Positions 1 to 10,346 of a stretch of 57,385 bases of DNA are shown here, piece by piece. A model generated the notes under the pieces. It ran no database searches, was not told the origin of the DNA, and was given only the letters and a program-made list of their open reading frames with translations. The DNA is from an uncultured Ignavibacteriota bacterium (lineage in GTDB: Bacteria; Bacteroidota; Ignavibacteria; UBA10030; UBA8401), in NCBI GenBank assembly GCA_903884005.1, contig CAISDA010000065.1, positions 1 to 57,385 of the forward strand. The letters are read 5' to 3'. Position 1 is the stretch's first letter; every line of letters begins with the position of its first letter. A program made the translations under genes and the position numbers.

Positions 1-152
1 CGAAGATCGGCACGAAGCTGAACACGGACTTCATCAAAGGCATGGGAAAACGGGATGAGAAGTTTGTCATCATCCTGGACATCGAGCGCATTTTCTCGAC
101 GGACGAACTTGCCGCGGTGACGTCCTCGGTCGGACAGACAACGGAAGAATAA
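1..152 (+). CDS. cheW: CheW-like chemotaxis coupling protein, C-terminal end only
   Basis: The reading frame is open from the window edge (codons in frame from base 3) to a TAA at 150-152 and encodes the last 49 residues of a protein. The piece GTKLNTDFIKGMGKRDEKF followed by VIILDIERIFS is the usual end of a CheW domain, the adaptor that links chemoreceptors to the CheA kinase. The rest of the gene lies to the left of the window. cheR, cheB and cheD follow on the same strand, which supports a chemotaxis operon. Confidence 0.85.
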   Translation, partial: KIGTKLNTDFIKGMGKRDEKFVIILDIERIFSTDELAAVTSSVGQTTEE

Positions 153-244
153 CGTAGTACAGGAGCAGTGTCGGCCGGGTCAATCATCGGCCCGGCTGAC
201 GTTCGCTCTTGGAGCCACCGTACTCGCACATTAAATCGATCACT

Positions 245-2208
<1,964 letters not shown>

Positions 2209-2228
2209 CAGCCGGAAAGTACCAGCCG

Positions 2229-2834
2229 ATGATCGGTCACCGTTCCCTGAAGTTACCAACGATGAAAGAGAAGCATCTGCATCAACTGCACCATGTGACT
2301 CTCCATATCGGCGACCTTCATGTGAGCCAGGTTCCCGTCAAGATCAAGACCATTCTCGGCTCCTGCATCGCCGCATGTTTGTTCGACCCCGTGACGCGCA
2401 TCGGAGGGATGAACCATTTTCTCCTTCCCGGCGACACCGAAGACCCTGAGCTGTCGACGCGCTACGGCGTGAACGCGATGGAAGTCCTCATCAACGATAT
2501 GATGAAACTCGGCGCGCGGCGCGCGTCCATCCAGGCGAAGATCTTCGGCGGCGGCGACATCTTCCGTTCCGGCCATCCGTACATGATGGTCGGCGAAAAA
2601 AATATACGCTTCGTCCACGGATTTCTGGAAACAGAATCCATTCCCGTTATCACATCGCGTGTCGGCGGAAAGCAGGGGCTGATGGTCGTCTACCTTCCCC
2701 ACACGTTTGAAGTGTTCGTCAAATCTCTCACCACGGAGCGCTTCAGCTCTACCGAAGACCGGGAGATCACATACCGCGGAAAATTGACGCACGAACTGAA
2801 CAACAAGCCATCGGATAACATTACATTTTTTTAG
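2229..2834 (+). CDS. cheD: Chemoreceptor glutamine deamidase CheD
   Basis: Deamidates glutamines in chemoreceptors and, in species with CheC, talks to that phosphatase. The catalytic Cys46 lies in TILGSCIAAC and His63 in GGMNHFLLP, 17 residues apart as in characterised CheD. Other family signatures are AKIFGGGDIF and GEKNIRFV. It starts 20 bp after cheB. GGAAAG at 2214-2219 is a weak ribosome site for the ATG at 2229; an internal ATG at 2262 is the alternative start. The protein is a little longer than usual because of a 35-residue tail after the core. Confidence 0.93.
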   Translation: MIGHRSLKLPTMKEKHLHQLHHVTLHIGDLHVSQVPVKIKTILGSCIAACLFDPVTRIGGMNHFLLPGDTEDPELSTRYGVNAMEVLINDMMKLGARRASIQAKIFGGGDIFRSGHPYMMVGEKNIRFVHGFLETESIPVITSRVGGKQGLMVVYLPHTFEVFVKSLTTERFSSTEDREITYRGKLTHELNNKPSDNITFF

Positions 2835-2855
2835 CGGACAGACATACTCTATTGT

Positions 2856-5800
2856 ATGCATGCTCAATTAGATTATCTCTATTTTATCAGCGGCTGCGCG
2901 TTCCTGCTCGCCGCCGCATCGGCATTTAAGGCCTCCAGAGCCGATATCGGCTCGCGGGCGCTGTGGCGCCGGCTCGGATTTGTCGGATCGGCCCTGGGTC
3001 TGCACGACTGGTGTGACGTGCCGGCACAGAGCATCCACCCGTCGGCGTGGATCGCTGTGCCGAAAATATTTTTCCTCCTTGTGTCCCTCGCCATGCTGAT
3101 CGATTTCGCACGGCGTGGAAGACAACTCGCGCTCAAGCATGACGCCCCCGCCTGGATATTCATTCTTGCTGTTCTTTTCGCCGCAGCCGGTGTGTGCACG
3201 CTTGTGCCGGCATTCAGCCAGTGGATCGAGTCATACTCAGGCTTCCCTGCCGTCCTGGTGCGCATCGTGCTCGCGCTCGGTGCTAGCGTCTCGTTCCCGC
3301 GGCATTCGTTCTCTTCCCCAACGGTCCGCACCGGGGAAAATATTGCGGCCACATGGCCGTTGCTCGCCCTGCTGACCGTGTTCATCGGATTCGGTTGGAT
3401 AGGAACCGAGTGGCGCGGACGGTTTACGGAAGACGGGGTGAGCCAAAAATATTTGGAATATGCTTCCGATGTCGCAAAGTCGGTTCCTCCGGATGAGATC
3501 CTTGCGCTGTCGTTTACCGGGGAGGATGCGGCCCGTCCCGAATACACGTTCATCCGGGCTCAATTTATCGCGTATGCAAAATATATGGGCGATATCCGCG
3601 GAATTTTCAGCATGGCCCTGCGCGACACATCGATCGTGTTCGGACCTGAGACGTACGACACGAACAGTCCGATGGCATCCCTGCCGGGCCAACGCTATGT
3701 GGTTCCGCCTGCTTCATTAAAAACAGAATTCACTACGGCACAGCCGGACGTTGTCGGTCCCTATACCGATGAATACGGCACGTTCGTCACGGCCTATGCG
3801 CCGGTCATCTCGAGGCAAACCAACCGTGTCATTCTTATCATCGGGATCGATCTTCCCGCCGGCGATTGGCATGCCGCTGTCGGCGCTGCCAGGCGTGTGT
3901 CGATACTGCTTACGTTGATCCTGAGTGCTCTTGTGGCGGCCGGATGGGAAATGTTCGCGCTTCGAAAACGGTCGGCGAAGGTGAACAAACATTGGTGGAT
4001 GCGCCACGCCGCCTCTCTTTTCTCCGCATGCGTTGGGTCGATGTTGACCGTCATCTTCGTGAACATTGTGTACAATATTGAAGCGCGAAAATCGGAACGG
4101 GATTTTCACCGGACGGCGGTGATGTTGCAGAATGAGATTCACGACAGGCTCTCCGATGTGCAAAATTATTTGGAAGGGCTGGCCTTGTATGCCGAAAGCA
4201 GCAACGATTTGACCCTTCGCGGATTTTCGTCATATGTTGCGCCGGTGAATATCACGCTCGGCGTGCAGGCGTGGGCGTGGGTGCCGAAAATCCCCGCTGC
4301 CCGGAAGGGGCGCTACGAGGACCGTCTTCGTCGGGAGGGACTGCGAGGCTTTAAAATTTTCGGCGGTTCCCCGGGTTCCGCGGGCGGTGCCCAGAGGCAG
4401 ACCGGTCCGTATTTCCCCGCGGCGTATATCATGCCTCGTGCAAAGAACGCGGCTGCAGAAGGGTTCGATCTTTCGAGCGAAGGCGTGAGGAAGTCCGCAA
4501 TCGATGCGGCGATCAGGTCTCGGCTCACCGTCTCGACAGGCGCTATTCCTCTCGTGCAAATTCCTGACAGCGGAACCGGAGTGCTCCTCTTTCATCCGGT
4601 GTTCGATTGGAGCATTGACAGTCTCGAAGGACTCATGCTGGCAGTGATGAGGCCGCAGCGGCTGCTCGACCGGATCACTATTCTGCATCCAGAGATCAAT
4701 GCTCACATAGAAGTGGATATTGTGGATGCCCACAGTGAAGGCGGCGTGAGCCTCCTTGCATTTACCAGGGGGGGGGATTCGACCGAAGAGCATCTCTCTA
4801 CCGAACGGCTCGGCAGCTATGAACATTACGACGTGTCGCCTCTGTTCTTGTTCGGCCGAACATGGGCAACTGTGATCCATCAACGCAGCGAGTACGGCAA
4901 CTCACGGCCGATGTGGTACGCCGAATTTTCGGGAGCCGCAGGATTGTTGCTGACGGCCGTGTTGGCCGCATTCATCGGGTTCGTTGGACGCCGGAAGGAC
5001 GTTCTCGAAGAAATGATAGAAAAGGGGACCCTTGAACTTCGGCAGAGCGATCTGCGGTTTCGCAACCTGTTCGAACAGTCTCCGGACCCTCATCTGCTGC
5101 TTTTAGACAACGTCATTGTCGCATGCAACGACGCTGCTGCAACGATGCTCAACGGCACGCGCGAACAGATCGTCGGATCGGCCATTCTCGACCTATTTCC
5201 GCAAATGCAGTACGACAGCGTTTTGTCCTGGAAGCAAGCGGAAGCGGTCCTGGAGGAAAATCTAAAGGATAAAGTCAGGCATAGTGAATGGACGGGCAGG
5301 AAATTGGACGGCACGAAATTCTGGGCCGAGGCGTCGCATACCGTTTTAACGATCGACCACCAGACAATGTCGTTCTTTTCATTCCGCGACATTTCGGATC
5401 GAAAAAAAATCGAAGCCGAACGTGAACGAGCGACCATTGAACTGAGCGATGCCGTCATACGCACCAACGAGATGGCGGTACGGGCAGATGCGGCCAATGT
5501 GGTCAAGAGCAATTTTCTGGCGAACATGAGCCACGAGATGCGAACGCCCTTGAACGGCGTGATCGGCTTCGCGGGCCTGCTGATCGATTCGCCGCTGACC
5601 GAAGAACAGCATTCGTATGCCGGATTGGTGCATTCGAGCGCCTTGCTGCTGCTGAAGCTCATCGACGACATCCTCGACTTGTCAAAATTGGAACATTGCG
5701 CCATCATGCTCGAAGAAAAACCGTTCGATCTGCAAGTGCTGCTCGACGAGTTTGCGTCGGTGTGCGCCATTGACGCTCAGACGAAAGGGCTGGACCTTGT

Positions 5801-6611
5801 CTGCATCACGCACCCGGATGTGCCGGTACTGCTGAAGGGTGACCCGAGACGTCTTCGCCAGGTGCTTGTTGCTCTCACTGAAAACGCCGTGAAATTTACG
5901 TTGGCGGGCGAGGTCACCATCCGTTCGAGCCTGCTCTCCGAAACGAGCGAAACGGTCGACATCCGTTTCAGCGTGAGCGATACCGGAGTCGGCATCTCTG
6001 AGGATCAACAGGGATTGCTGTTCCGCACGTTTACACAGGTCGATGCGTCTTCAACGAGAAAATTCAACGGATCAGGGATGGGCCTTGCAATTGCAAAACA
6101 GCTCGTCGCGCTGATGAACGGGCAGATCGGCGTGTTCAGCGCGGAAGGCCGCGGGGCGGAGTTCTGGTTCACGGTCCGTTATACCAAACAGCCGCAATGC
6201 AGACAGACGGCAGAGGTGTATCCAGCTATCATCGGCATGCACGTGCTTGTCGTCGACGCCAATGCCGCCAACAGGATGATGCTGACGCTTCGCCTTCAAT
6301 CATGGGGCGTGAGGGTTGAAGAAGAGACGGACGGTGCTGCCGTGTTGGAATTGCTTCATGCAATGAAAGACTCCGGTGACCCGCTTCATTGTGTGTTCGT
6401 CGACATGCGCACAATCGGCATGGCAGGCGATGCGCTCGCCAAAAGGGTCAAGGCGAATCCCAATCTGAATGACACGCGAGTGATCATGATGGTACGGCCG
6501 GGTGAACGTCACACTGCCGATGGAGCATCGCCGAGCGATGGAACTGCCGTCATCAACAAACCGATCGCCAAAGCCGAACTGCTTGAATGTCTGACCGGGG
6601 AAGCGCATTGA
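2856..6611 (+). CDS. Hybrid sensor histidine kinase with CHASE and PAS domains
   Basis: A 1251-residue membrane sensor. The N-terminal half has several hydrophobic helices (about residues 1-175), a first soluble region, another helix near 345-365, a helix at about 385, then a CHASE-type extracytoplasmic domain (about 410-680) closed by a helix at about 687. In the cytoplasm follow a PAS domain (735-850), a coiled linker, HisKA with the phospho-His in MSHEMRTPLNG (about 892), HATPase_c with LTENAVKF and the GMGLAI lid, and a C-terminal receiver with VVDANAANR, acceptor Asp near 1182 and Lys in INKPI. The receiver has only one residue of the usual acidic pair. A run of nine G lies in the CHASE part (4768-4776). 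It starts 21 bp after cheD. The ligand cannot be read from sequence. Confidence 0.9.
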   Translation: MHAQLDYLYFISGCAFLLAAASAFKASRADIGSRALWRRLGFVGSALGLHDWCDVPAQSIHPSAWIAVPKIFFLLVSLAMLIDFARRGRQLALKHDAPAWIFILAVLFAAAGVCTLVPAFSQWIESYSGFPAVLVRIVLALGASVSFPRHSFSSPTVRTGENIAATWPLLALLTVFIGFGWIGTEWRGRFTEDGVSQKYLEYASDVAKSVPPDEILALSFTGEDAARPEYTFIRAQFIAYAKYMGDIRGIFSMALRDTSIVFGPETYDTNSPMASLPGQRYVVPPASLKTEFTTAQPDVVGPYTDEYGTFVTAYAPVISRQTNRVILIIGIDLPAGDWHAAVGAARRVSILLTLILSALVAAGWEMFALRKRSAKVNKHWWMRHAASLFSACVGSMLTVIFVNIVYNIEARKSERDFHRTAVMLQNEIHDRLSDVQNYLEGLALYAESSNDLTLRGFSSYVAPVNITLGVQAWAWVPKIPAARKGRYEDRLRREGLRGFKIFGGSPGSAGGAQRQTGPYFPAAYIMPRAKNAAAEGFDLSSEGVRKSAIDAAIRSRLTVSTGAIPLVQIPDSGTGVLLFHPVFDWSIDSLEGLMLAVMRPQRLLDRITILHPEINAHIEVDIVDAHSEGGVSLLAFTRGGDSTEEHLSTERLGSYEHYDVSPLFLFGRTWATVIHQRSEYGNSRPMWYAEFSGAAGLLLTAVLAAFIGFVGRRKDVLEEMIEKGTLELRQSDLRFRNLFEQSPDPHLLLLDNVIVACNDAAATMLNGTREQIVGSAILDLFPQMQYDSVLSWKQAEAVLEENLKDKVRHSEWTGRKLDGTKFWAEASHTVLTIDHQTMSFFSFRDISDRKKIEAERERATIELSDAVIRTNEMAVRADAANVVKSNFLANMSHEMRTPLNGVIGFAGLLIDSPLTEEQHSYAGLVHSSALLLLKLIDDILDLSKLEHCAIMLEEKPFDLQVLLDEFASVCAIDAQTKGLDLVCITHPDVPVLLKGDPRRLRQVLVALTENAVKFTLAGEVTIRSSLLSETSETVDIRFSVSDTGVGISEDQQGLLFRTFTQVDASSTRKFNGSGMGLAIAKQLVALMNGQIGVFSAEGRGAEFWFTVRYTKQPQCRQTAEVYPAIIGMHVLVVDANAANRMMLTLRLQSWGVRVEEETDGAAVLELLHAMKDSGDPLHCVFVDMRTIGMAGDALAKRVKANPNLNDTRVIMMVRPGERHTADGASPSDGTAVINKPIAKAELLECLTGEAH

Positions 6612-6702
6612 TGATGGATGCAGTACCGCAGGCAAAAATTAGCACCGATCTCAAGTGCATTCATTGCCCCGTTTTTTCGCGGGGCGCGAAGGAACCAACG
6701 CA

Positions 6703-9048
6703 ATGATCAAGAACGCCGCTTCGGGATTTTCAACAACCGACGAAATGCTGAAACTTTATCAGGATCTTGTGGAGACATCGCAGGACCTTACCTGGCAATG
6801 CGACGTGCACGGAAGGTTCACGTACCTCAATCCGGCATGGGAAACAGCGTTTGGCTATAAACTTGCGGACATGCGCGGTCGAAAATTTTCAGACTTCCAA
6901 TCGCCGGATATGGCGAGGCGCGACATGCGCGAGTTCCTGCTGTTGATACGGGGCGGATCGCTCACAGAGTATGAAACGGTGTATCTGATGCAATCGGGAG
7001 AAGAACTACAGCTTCTCATGAATTCGAAATGCATTCGTGACAATGCCGGCGACATCGTCGGCACACGGGGAACTGCCCACGACATCACGAAGCGCAAGAA
7101 GACAGAGGAGGCTCTTCGGGAAAACGAACAGAACTACAAAAGTCTGGCAGATTCGGGCCAGGCCTTGATCTGGGTCGCAGGTACGGATAAGCTCTGCAAT
7201 TATTTCAATCGGGTCTGGCTGAAATTCACAGGCCGTACGCTGGCGCAGGAAATGGGAAATGGCTGGGCCGACGGCGTGCATGAGAGTGACCTGCAGCGCT
7301 GCCTGGACATCTACGTGACGGCGTTCGACCGGCGGGAAAAATTCAGCATGGAGTATCGCCTGCGCCGATACGACGGCGAATACCGATGGATATTGGATGA
7401 CGGTTCTCCGCGGTATAATAGCGGCGGCGAATTCATCGGATACATCGGTCACTGCCTGGATATTACAGACCGCATACGAGTGGAGGAATCGTTAATATCG
7501 GAACGGAATCTTCTCCTGACGATGATCAACACGATCCCGGACAGAGTGTATGTGAAAGACCGGGAGTGCCGGTTCCTCCTTAATAACACCGCCCACATCC
7601 ACGCATTGGGTGCTCAGTCTCAGGCCGAGGTCTCGGGGAAGACGGATCACGATTTTCGCACGTTCGAACTCGCCGACGATTCATTGGCCGACGATCGGCA
7701 TGTCATTCAAACAGGCGAAGCCCTCTACAACCGTGAAGAATCGACGATCACACCGACGGGTGAGACAGCAACAATACTCGTCAGTAAAGTTCCCTTCCGC
7801 GATTCGAAGGGAGACACAATCGGGCTCGTGGGCGTGAGCCGGGACATCAGCAACCGCAAACAATTTGAAGCGCGGCTCATGCAATCGGAACGAATGGACG
7901 CCATTGGCCAGCTCGCCGGCGGCATTGCGCACGACTTCAACAATGTGCTTGGCGGCATCATCGGCTACACGGATATGTCGCTCGCTCTGGTTGAAAAGAA
8001 TTCGGTGGTGGAGCAAAATCTTCGCAAAGTCCTCCAGGCTTCAGACAGGGCGGCTCGTCTGGTCCAGCAGATACTGGCATTCAGCCAAACCAGTAATCAG
8101 CAGAAATCTGTTACATCCATCCGCCCGATCATAAAAGAAGCGCTGGAACTGCTCAGGGCTTCGATTCCTTCGTCGGTCATCATAGAGTCCGATCTGCACA
8201 CAAACACGAAACCGGTTCTGGCAGACCCGAGACGGCTGCACGAAGTGCTCCTTAATCTCGCCGCCAACGCGGTGCATGCCATGAGCCGGAAGGGAACGCT
8301 GACGGTACGTCTTTCCGCTGTCTGCCTCGACCATGTGGAACACGGGCGAAGCGGACAAATCGCACCAGGCGAGTATGCAATGATAGAGATTGCAGACACG
8401 GGCTGCGGCATGGATGCCATGACACAAGTGAAGGCCTTCGAACCGTTCTTTACGACAAAAACCGTGGGCGATGGGATCGGCATGGGGCTCAGTGTTGTTC
8501 TCGGAATTGTGCAGTCGCATGGCGGCGATATCTGTATGGAAACCGAAGTTGGAAAAGGGACAACGTTCCGAATTTATCTGCCTGCGGCCAAGATGACGGA
8601 TTCGAAAAACAGTGAGCCCGAATCTGCGGCGTGCACCAGCGGTAGCGAACGGATCCTCTTTGTTGACGACGAACCGATGATTGTCGAGATGGTGAAAGAT
8701 CGGCTGGCCAGTCTCGGCTATGTGGTAACGGCCATGACGGAAAGTCCGGCAGCGCTGGCCTTTATAAAAAAGAAGAGCAGCGAGATCGACATCCTCATCA
8801 CCGACCAGACGATGCCGGGCATGACAGGCATCGAGCTCGCAAAAGAGGCCTTGAAGATTAATAAAAATATTCCCATTATCTTGTGTACCGGCTTCAGCAG
8901 CGAAGTGAATCCCGAACGGGCGTCGTCGATCGGCATCAAAAAATTCGTGATGAAGCCATTTAGGCCACATGAACTCTGTGCGGCAATTCGATACGTACTG
9001 GACAATACAAAAAAGGAGCAGCCGGATGCCAAAAATCCTGGTCATTGA
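6703..9048 (+). CDS. Soluble multi-PAS hybrid histidine kinase
   Basis: No membrane segment is seen, so the kinase is probably cytoplasmic. Three PAS/PAC units in series cover about residues 20-385 (each PAC ends in a DIT/DIS-x-RK-like motif). HisKA follows with GGIAHDFNNVLGG (phospho-His near 407), then HATPase_c with NLAANAVHAM, ADTGCGMD and FFTTK, and a receiver with FVDDEP, acceptor Asp in ITDQTMPGMTG (about 700) and Lys in VMKPF. The ATG at 6703 is preferred because AAGGA lies 9 nt upstream; an upstream ATG at 6655 lacks a site. Its end overlaps the next receiver gene by 23 bp, so the two probably share a phosphorelay. Confidence 0.92.
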   Translation: MIKNAASGFSTTDEMLKLYQDLVETSQDLTWQCDVHGRFTYLNPAWETAFGYKLADMRGRKFSDFQSPDMARRDMREFLLLIRGGSLTEYETVYLMQSGEELQLLMNSKCIRDNAGDIVGTRGTAHDITKRKKTEEALRENEQNYKSLADSGQALIWVAGTDKLCNYFNRVWLKFTGRTLAQEMGNGWADGVHESDLQRCLDIYVTAFDRREKFSMEYRLRRYDGEYRWILDDGSPRYNSGGEFIGYIGHCLDITDRIRVEESLISERNLLLTMINTIPDRVYVKDRECRFLLNNTAHIHALGAQSQAEVSGKTDHDFRTFELADDSLADDRHVIQTGEALYNREESTITPTGETATILVSKVPFRDSKGDTIGLVGVSRDISNRKQFEARLMQSERMDAIGQLAGGIAHDFNNVLGGIIGYTDMSLALVEKNSVVEQNLRKVLQASDRAARLVQQILAFSQTSNQQKSVTSIRPIIKEALELLRASIPSSVIIESDLHTNTKPVLADPRRLHEVLLNLAANAVHAMSRKGTLTVRLSAVCLDHVEHGRSGQIAPGEYAMIEIADTGCGMDAMTQVKAFEPFFTTKTVGDGIGMGLSVVLGIVQSHGGDICMETEVGKGTTFRIYLPAAKMTDSKNSEPESAACTSGSERILFVDDEPMIVEMVKDRLASLGYVVTAMTESPAALAFIKKKSSEIDILITDQTMPGMTGIELAKEALKINKNIPIILCTGFSSEVNPERASSIGIKKFVMKPFRPHELCAAIRYVLDNTKKEQPDAKNPGH

Positions 9049-9397
9049 CGATGATACGATCATGAACGCTATGGTCGTGCAGTTGCTGTCGGGTGCCGGC
9101 TATGAAGCAGAAGGAGCACACGATGGTCGGGCCGGATTGAATCTGCTCGAAACCAAATCCTTCGATCTGATTGTCACAGATATTATCATGCCGGAAAAGG
9201 AAGGGCTCGAGACAATCGTCGCGATACGCAAGAAGAGCAAGACGATCCCCATCATCGCCATTTCAGGAGGCGGAAAATTGGGGCCAAAACAATATCTGCA
9301 TATGGCCCAGCAGTTCGGAGCCGATTATGCATTTCAGAAACCTTTTGTCAACGAGCAATTTTTAGCCGCCGTCCGCGAGTGTCTGTCGGGGACGTAA
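9026..9397 (+). CDS. Stand-alone response regulator receiver (CheY-like)
   Basis: A 123-residue protein made of one receiver domain: acidic residues in LVIDDD, acceptor Asp52 in IVTDIIMP, Thr/Ser position in PIIAISGGG and Lys in FQKPF. No output domain is present, so it works by protein contact or as a phospho-intermediate. AAAGGAG upstream supports the ATG at 9026 over the ATG at 8969, which would lie deep in the kinase gene. The 23-bp overlap with the hybrid kinase suggests it is its partner. Confidence 0.92.
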   Translation: MPKILVIDDDTIMNAMVVQLLSGAGYEAEGAHDGRAGLNLLETKSFDLIVTDIIMPEKEGLETIVAIRKKSKTIPIIAISGGGKLGPKQYLHMAQQFGADYAFQKPFVNEQFLAAVRECLSGT

Positions 9398-9611
9398 GTC
9401 CCCCGCAGAGCATCGCGTCCATTTCCACGTTCAACTCCCCGCCGCTAACGGCATGGGTAGTGTTTTCCGGCATTTCCTATCCGTTCCAAGCACCCATTCA
9501 TGCCCCGCACGTGCCTGTTCACCGAATAAATACGTAATTTCCCCTCCGATGTGTTATTTTTGTTCAATCATTAACACAAACATGGGCATGTATTCCGTGA
9601 TCCAGATCCTT

Positions 9612-10346
9612 ATGAAAAACGCACACTTCCATACACTCATCGATCTTCCCGGCGTCGTCCTGCTGCGCTTTGCCCTGATCTCGGGGTGTTTCATCGCATT
9701 CCTGGCAGTCGGCATGGCGTCGGAAAACGGGAAGCCGGCACGCACATACGACCATTTCGACACGGATCTCGCCGAAAAGCTCATCGCCGCAGCCTGGGAA
9801 CGATATCCCGCAAACCGTACGTTCGAAAGCCGTGTCCGGACAGCCGAAGAGCAGGTGCACCAGACACGGTGGTCATACCTGAACTCGGTGAATCTTTCAT
9901 ACCTCTACACGCCCGATTTCATGAGTACGGCCAGCACGGGAACTTCCGATCAGCGCTTTGGACTCGGCCTTGCAATCAATGTCGGGGGACTCCTCAGCGT
10001 ACCCAGCCGTATCGTTCAGGCCGAAGAAGGACTGAAGATCGAAAACGCGATGCTTGCGACGCAGCGTCTGTTCATCCGAAAAGACGTGTTGCAGCGGTAT
10101 GCTCGCTTCGTCGAGCAATATCGTGTGTGCACGCTTCGGACGCAGACGGCCCGTGAGTTCCAGGATATGCTGATGCTGACAAAGAAGAAATTTGAAGAGG
10201 GGGAAGTGCAGCTCGATCGGTACACGCTTGCACTCACCAGTTATTCCGATGCGCTGGTCGCACAGGTGGGTGCAGAGAGTGCGTTGGAGAGCAACAGGGC
10301 TGCGCTGGAAGAACTCCTCGGAACGACAATCGAAGAGGTGCAGTGA
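9612..10346 (+). CDS. TolC-like outer-membrane efflux protein, short form
   Basis: A signal-peptide-like N-terminus (hydrophobic stretch near residues 15-37, ending around AVGMAS) is followed by a helical region typical of one outer-membrane efflux repeat: FESRVRTAEEQVHQTRWSYL, then SLSYLYTP-like and GLGLAINVGGLLSVPSR beta strands, and a second long helical pair ending NRAALEELLGT. At about 244 residues it is roughly half the length of TolC, so it holds a single repeat. Starts at 9582 or 9588 are possible. It opens the polysaccharide operon and touches the Wzz-like gene, which suggests a role in envelope passage of the polymer. A TATTTTTG motif at 9555-9562 resembles a Bacteroidetes -7 box but lacks a convincing -33 partner. 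Confidence 0.72.
   Translation: MKNAHFHTLIDLPGVVLLRFALISGCFIAFLAVGMASENGKPARTYDHFDTDLAEKLIAAAWERYPANRTFESRVRTAEEQVHQTRWSYLNSVNLSYLYTPDFMSTASTGTSDQRFGLGLAINVGGLLSVPSRIVQAEEGLKIENAMLATQRLFIRKDVLQRYARFVEQYRVCTLRTQTAREFQDMLMLTKKKFEEGEVQLDRYTLALTSYSDALVAQVGAESALESNRAALEELLGTTIEEVQ

Noticed and set aside
8041-9063. Minus-strand open frame of 340 codons opposite the multi-PAS kinase
   Set aside because: It mirrors the kinase and receiver coding sequence and has no recognisable motif or ribosome site.
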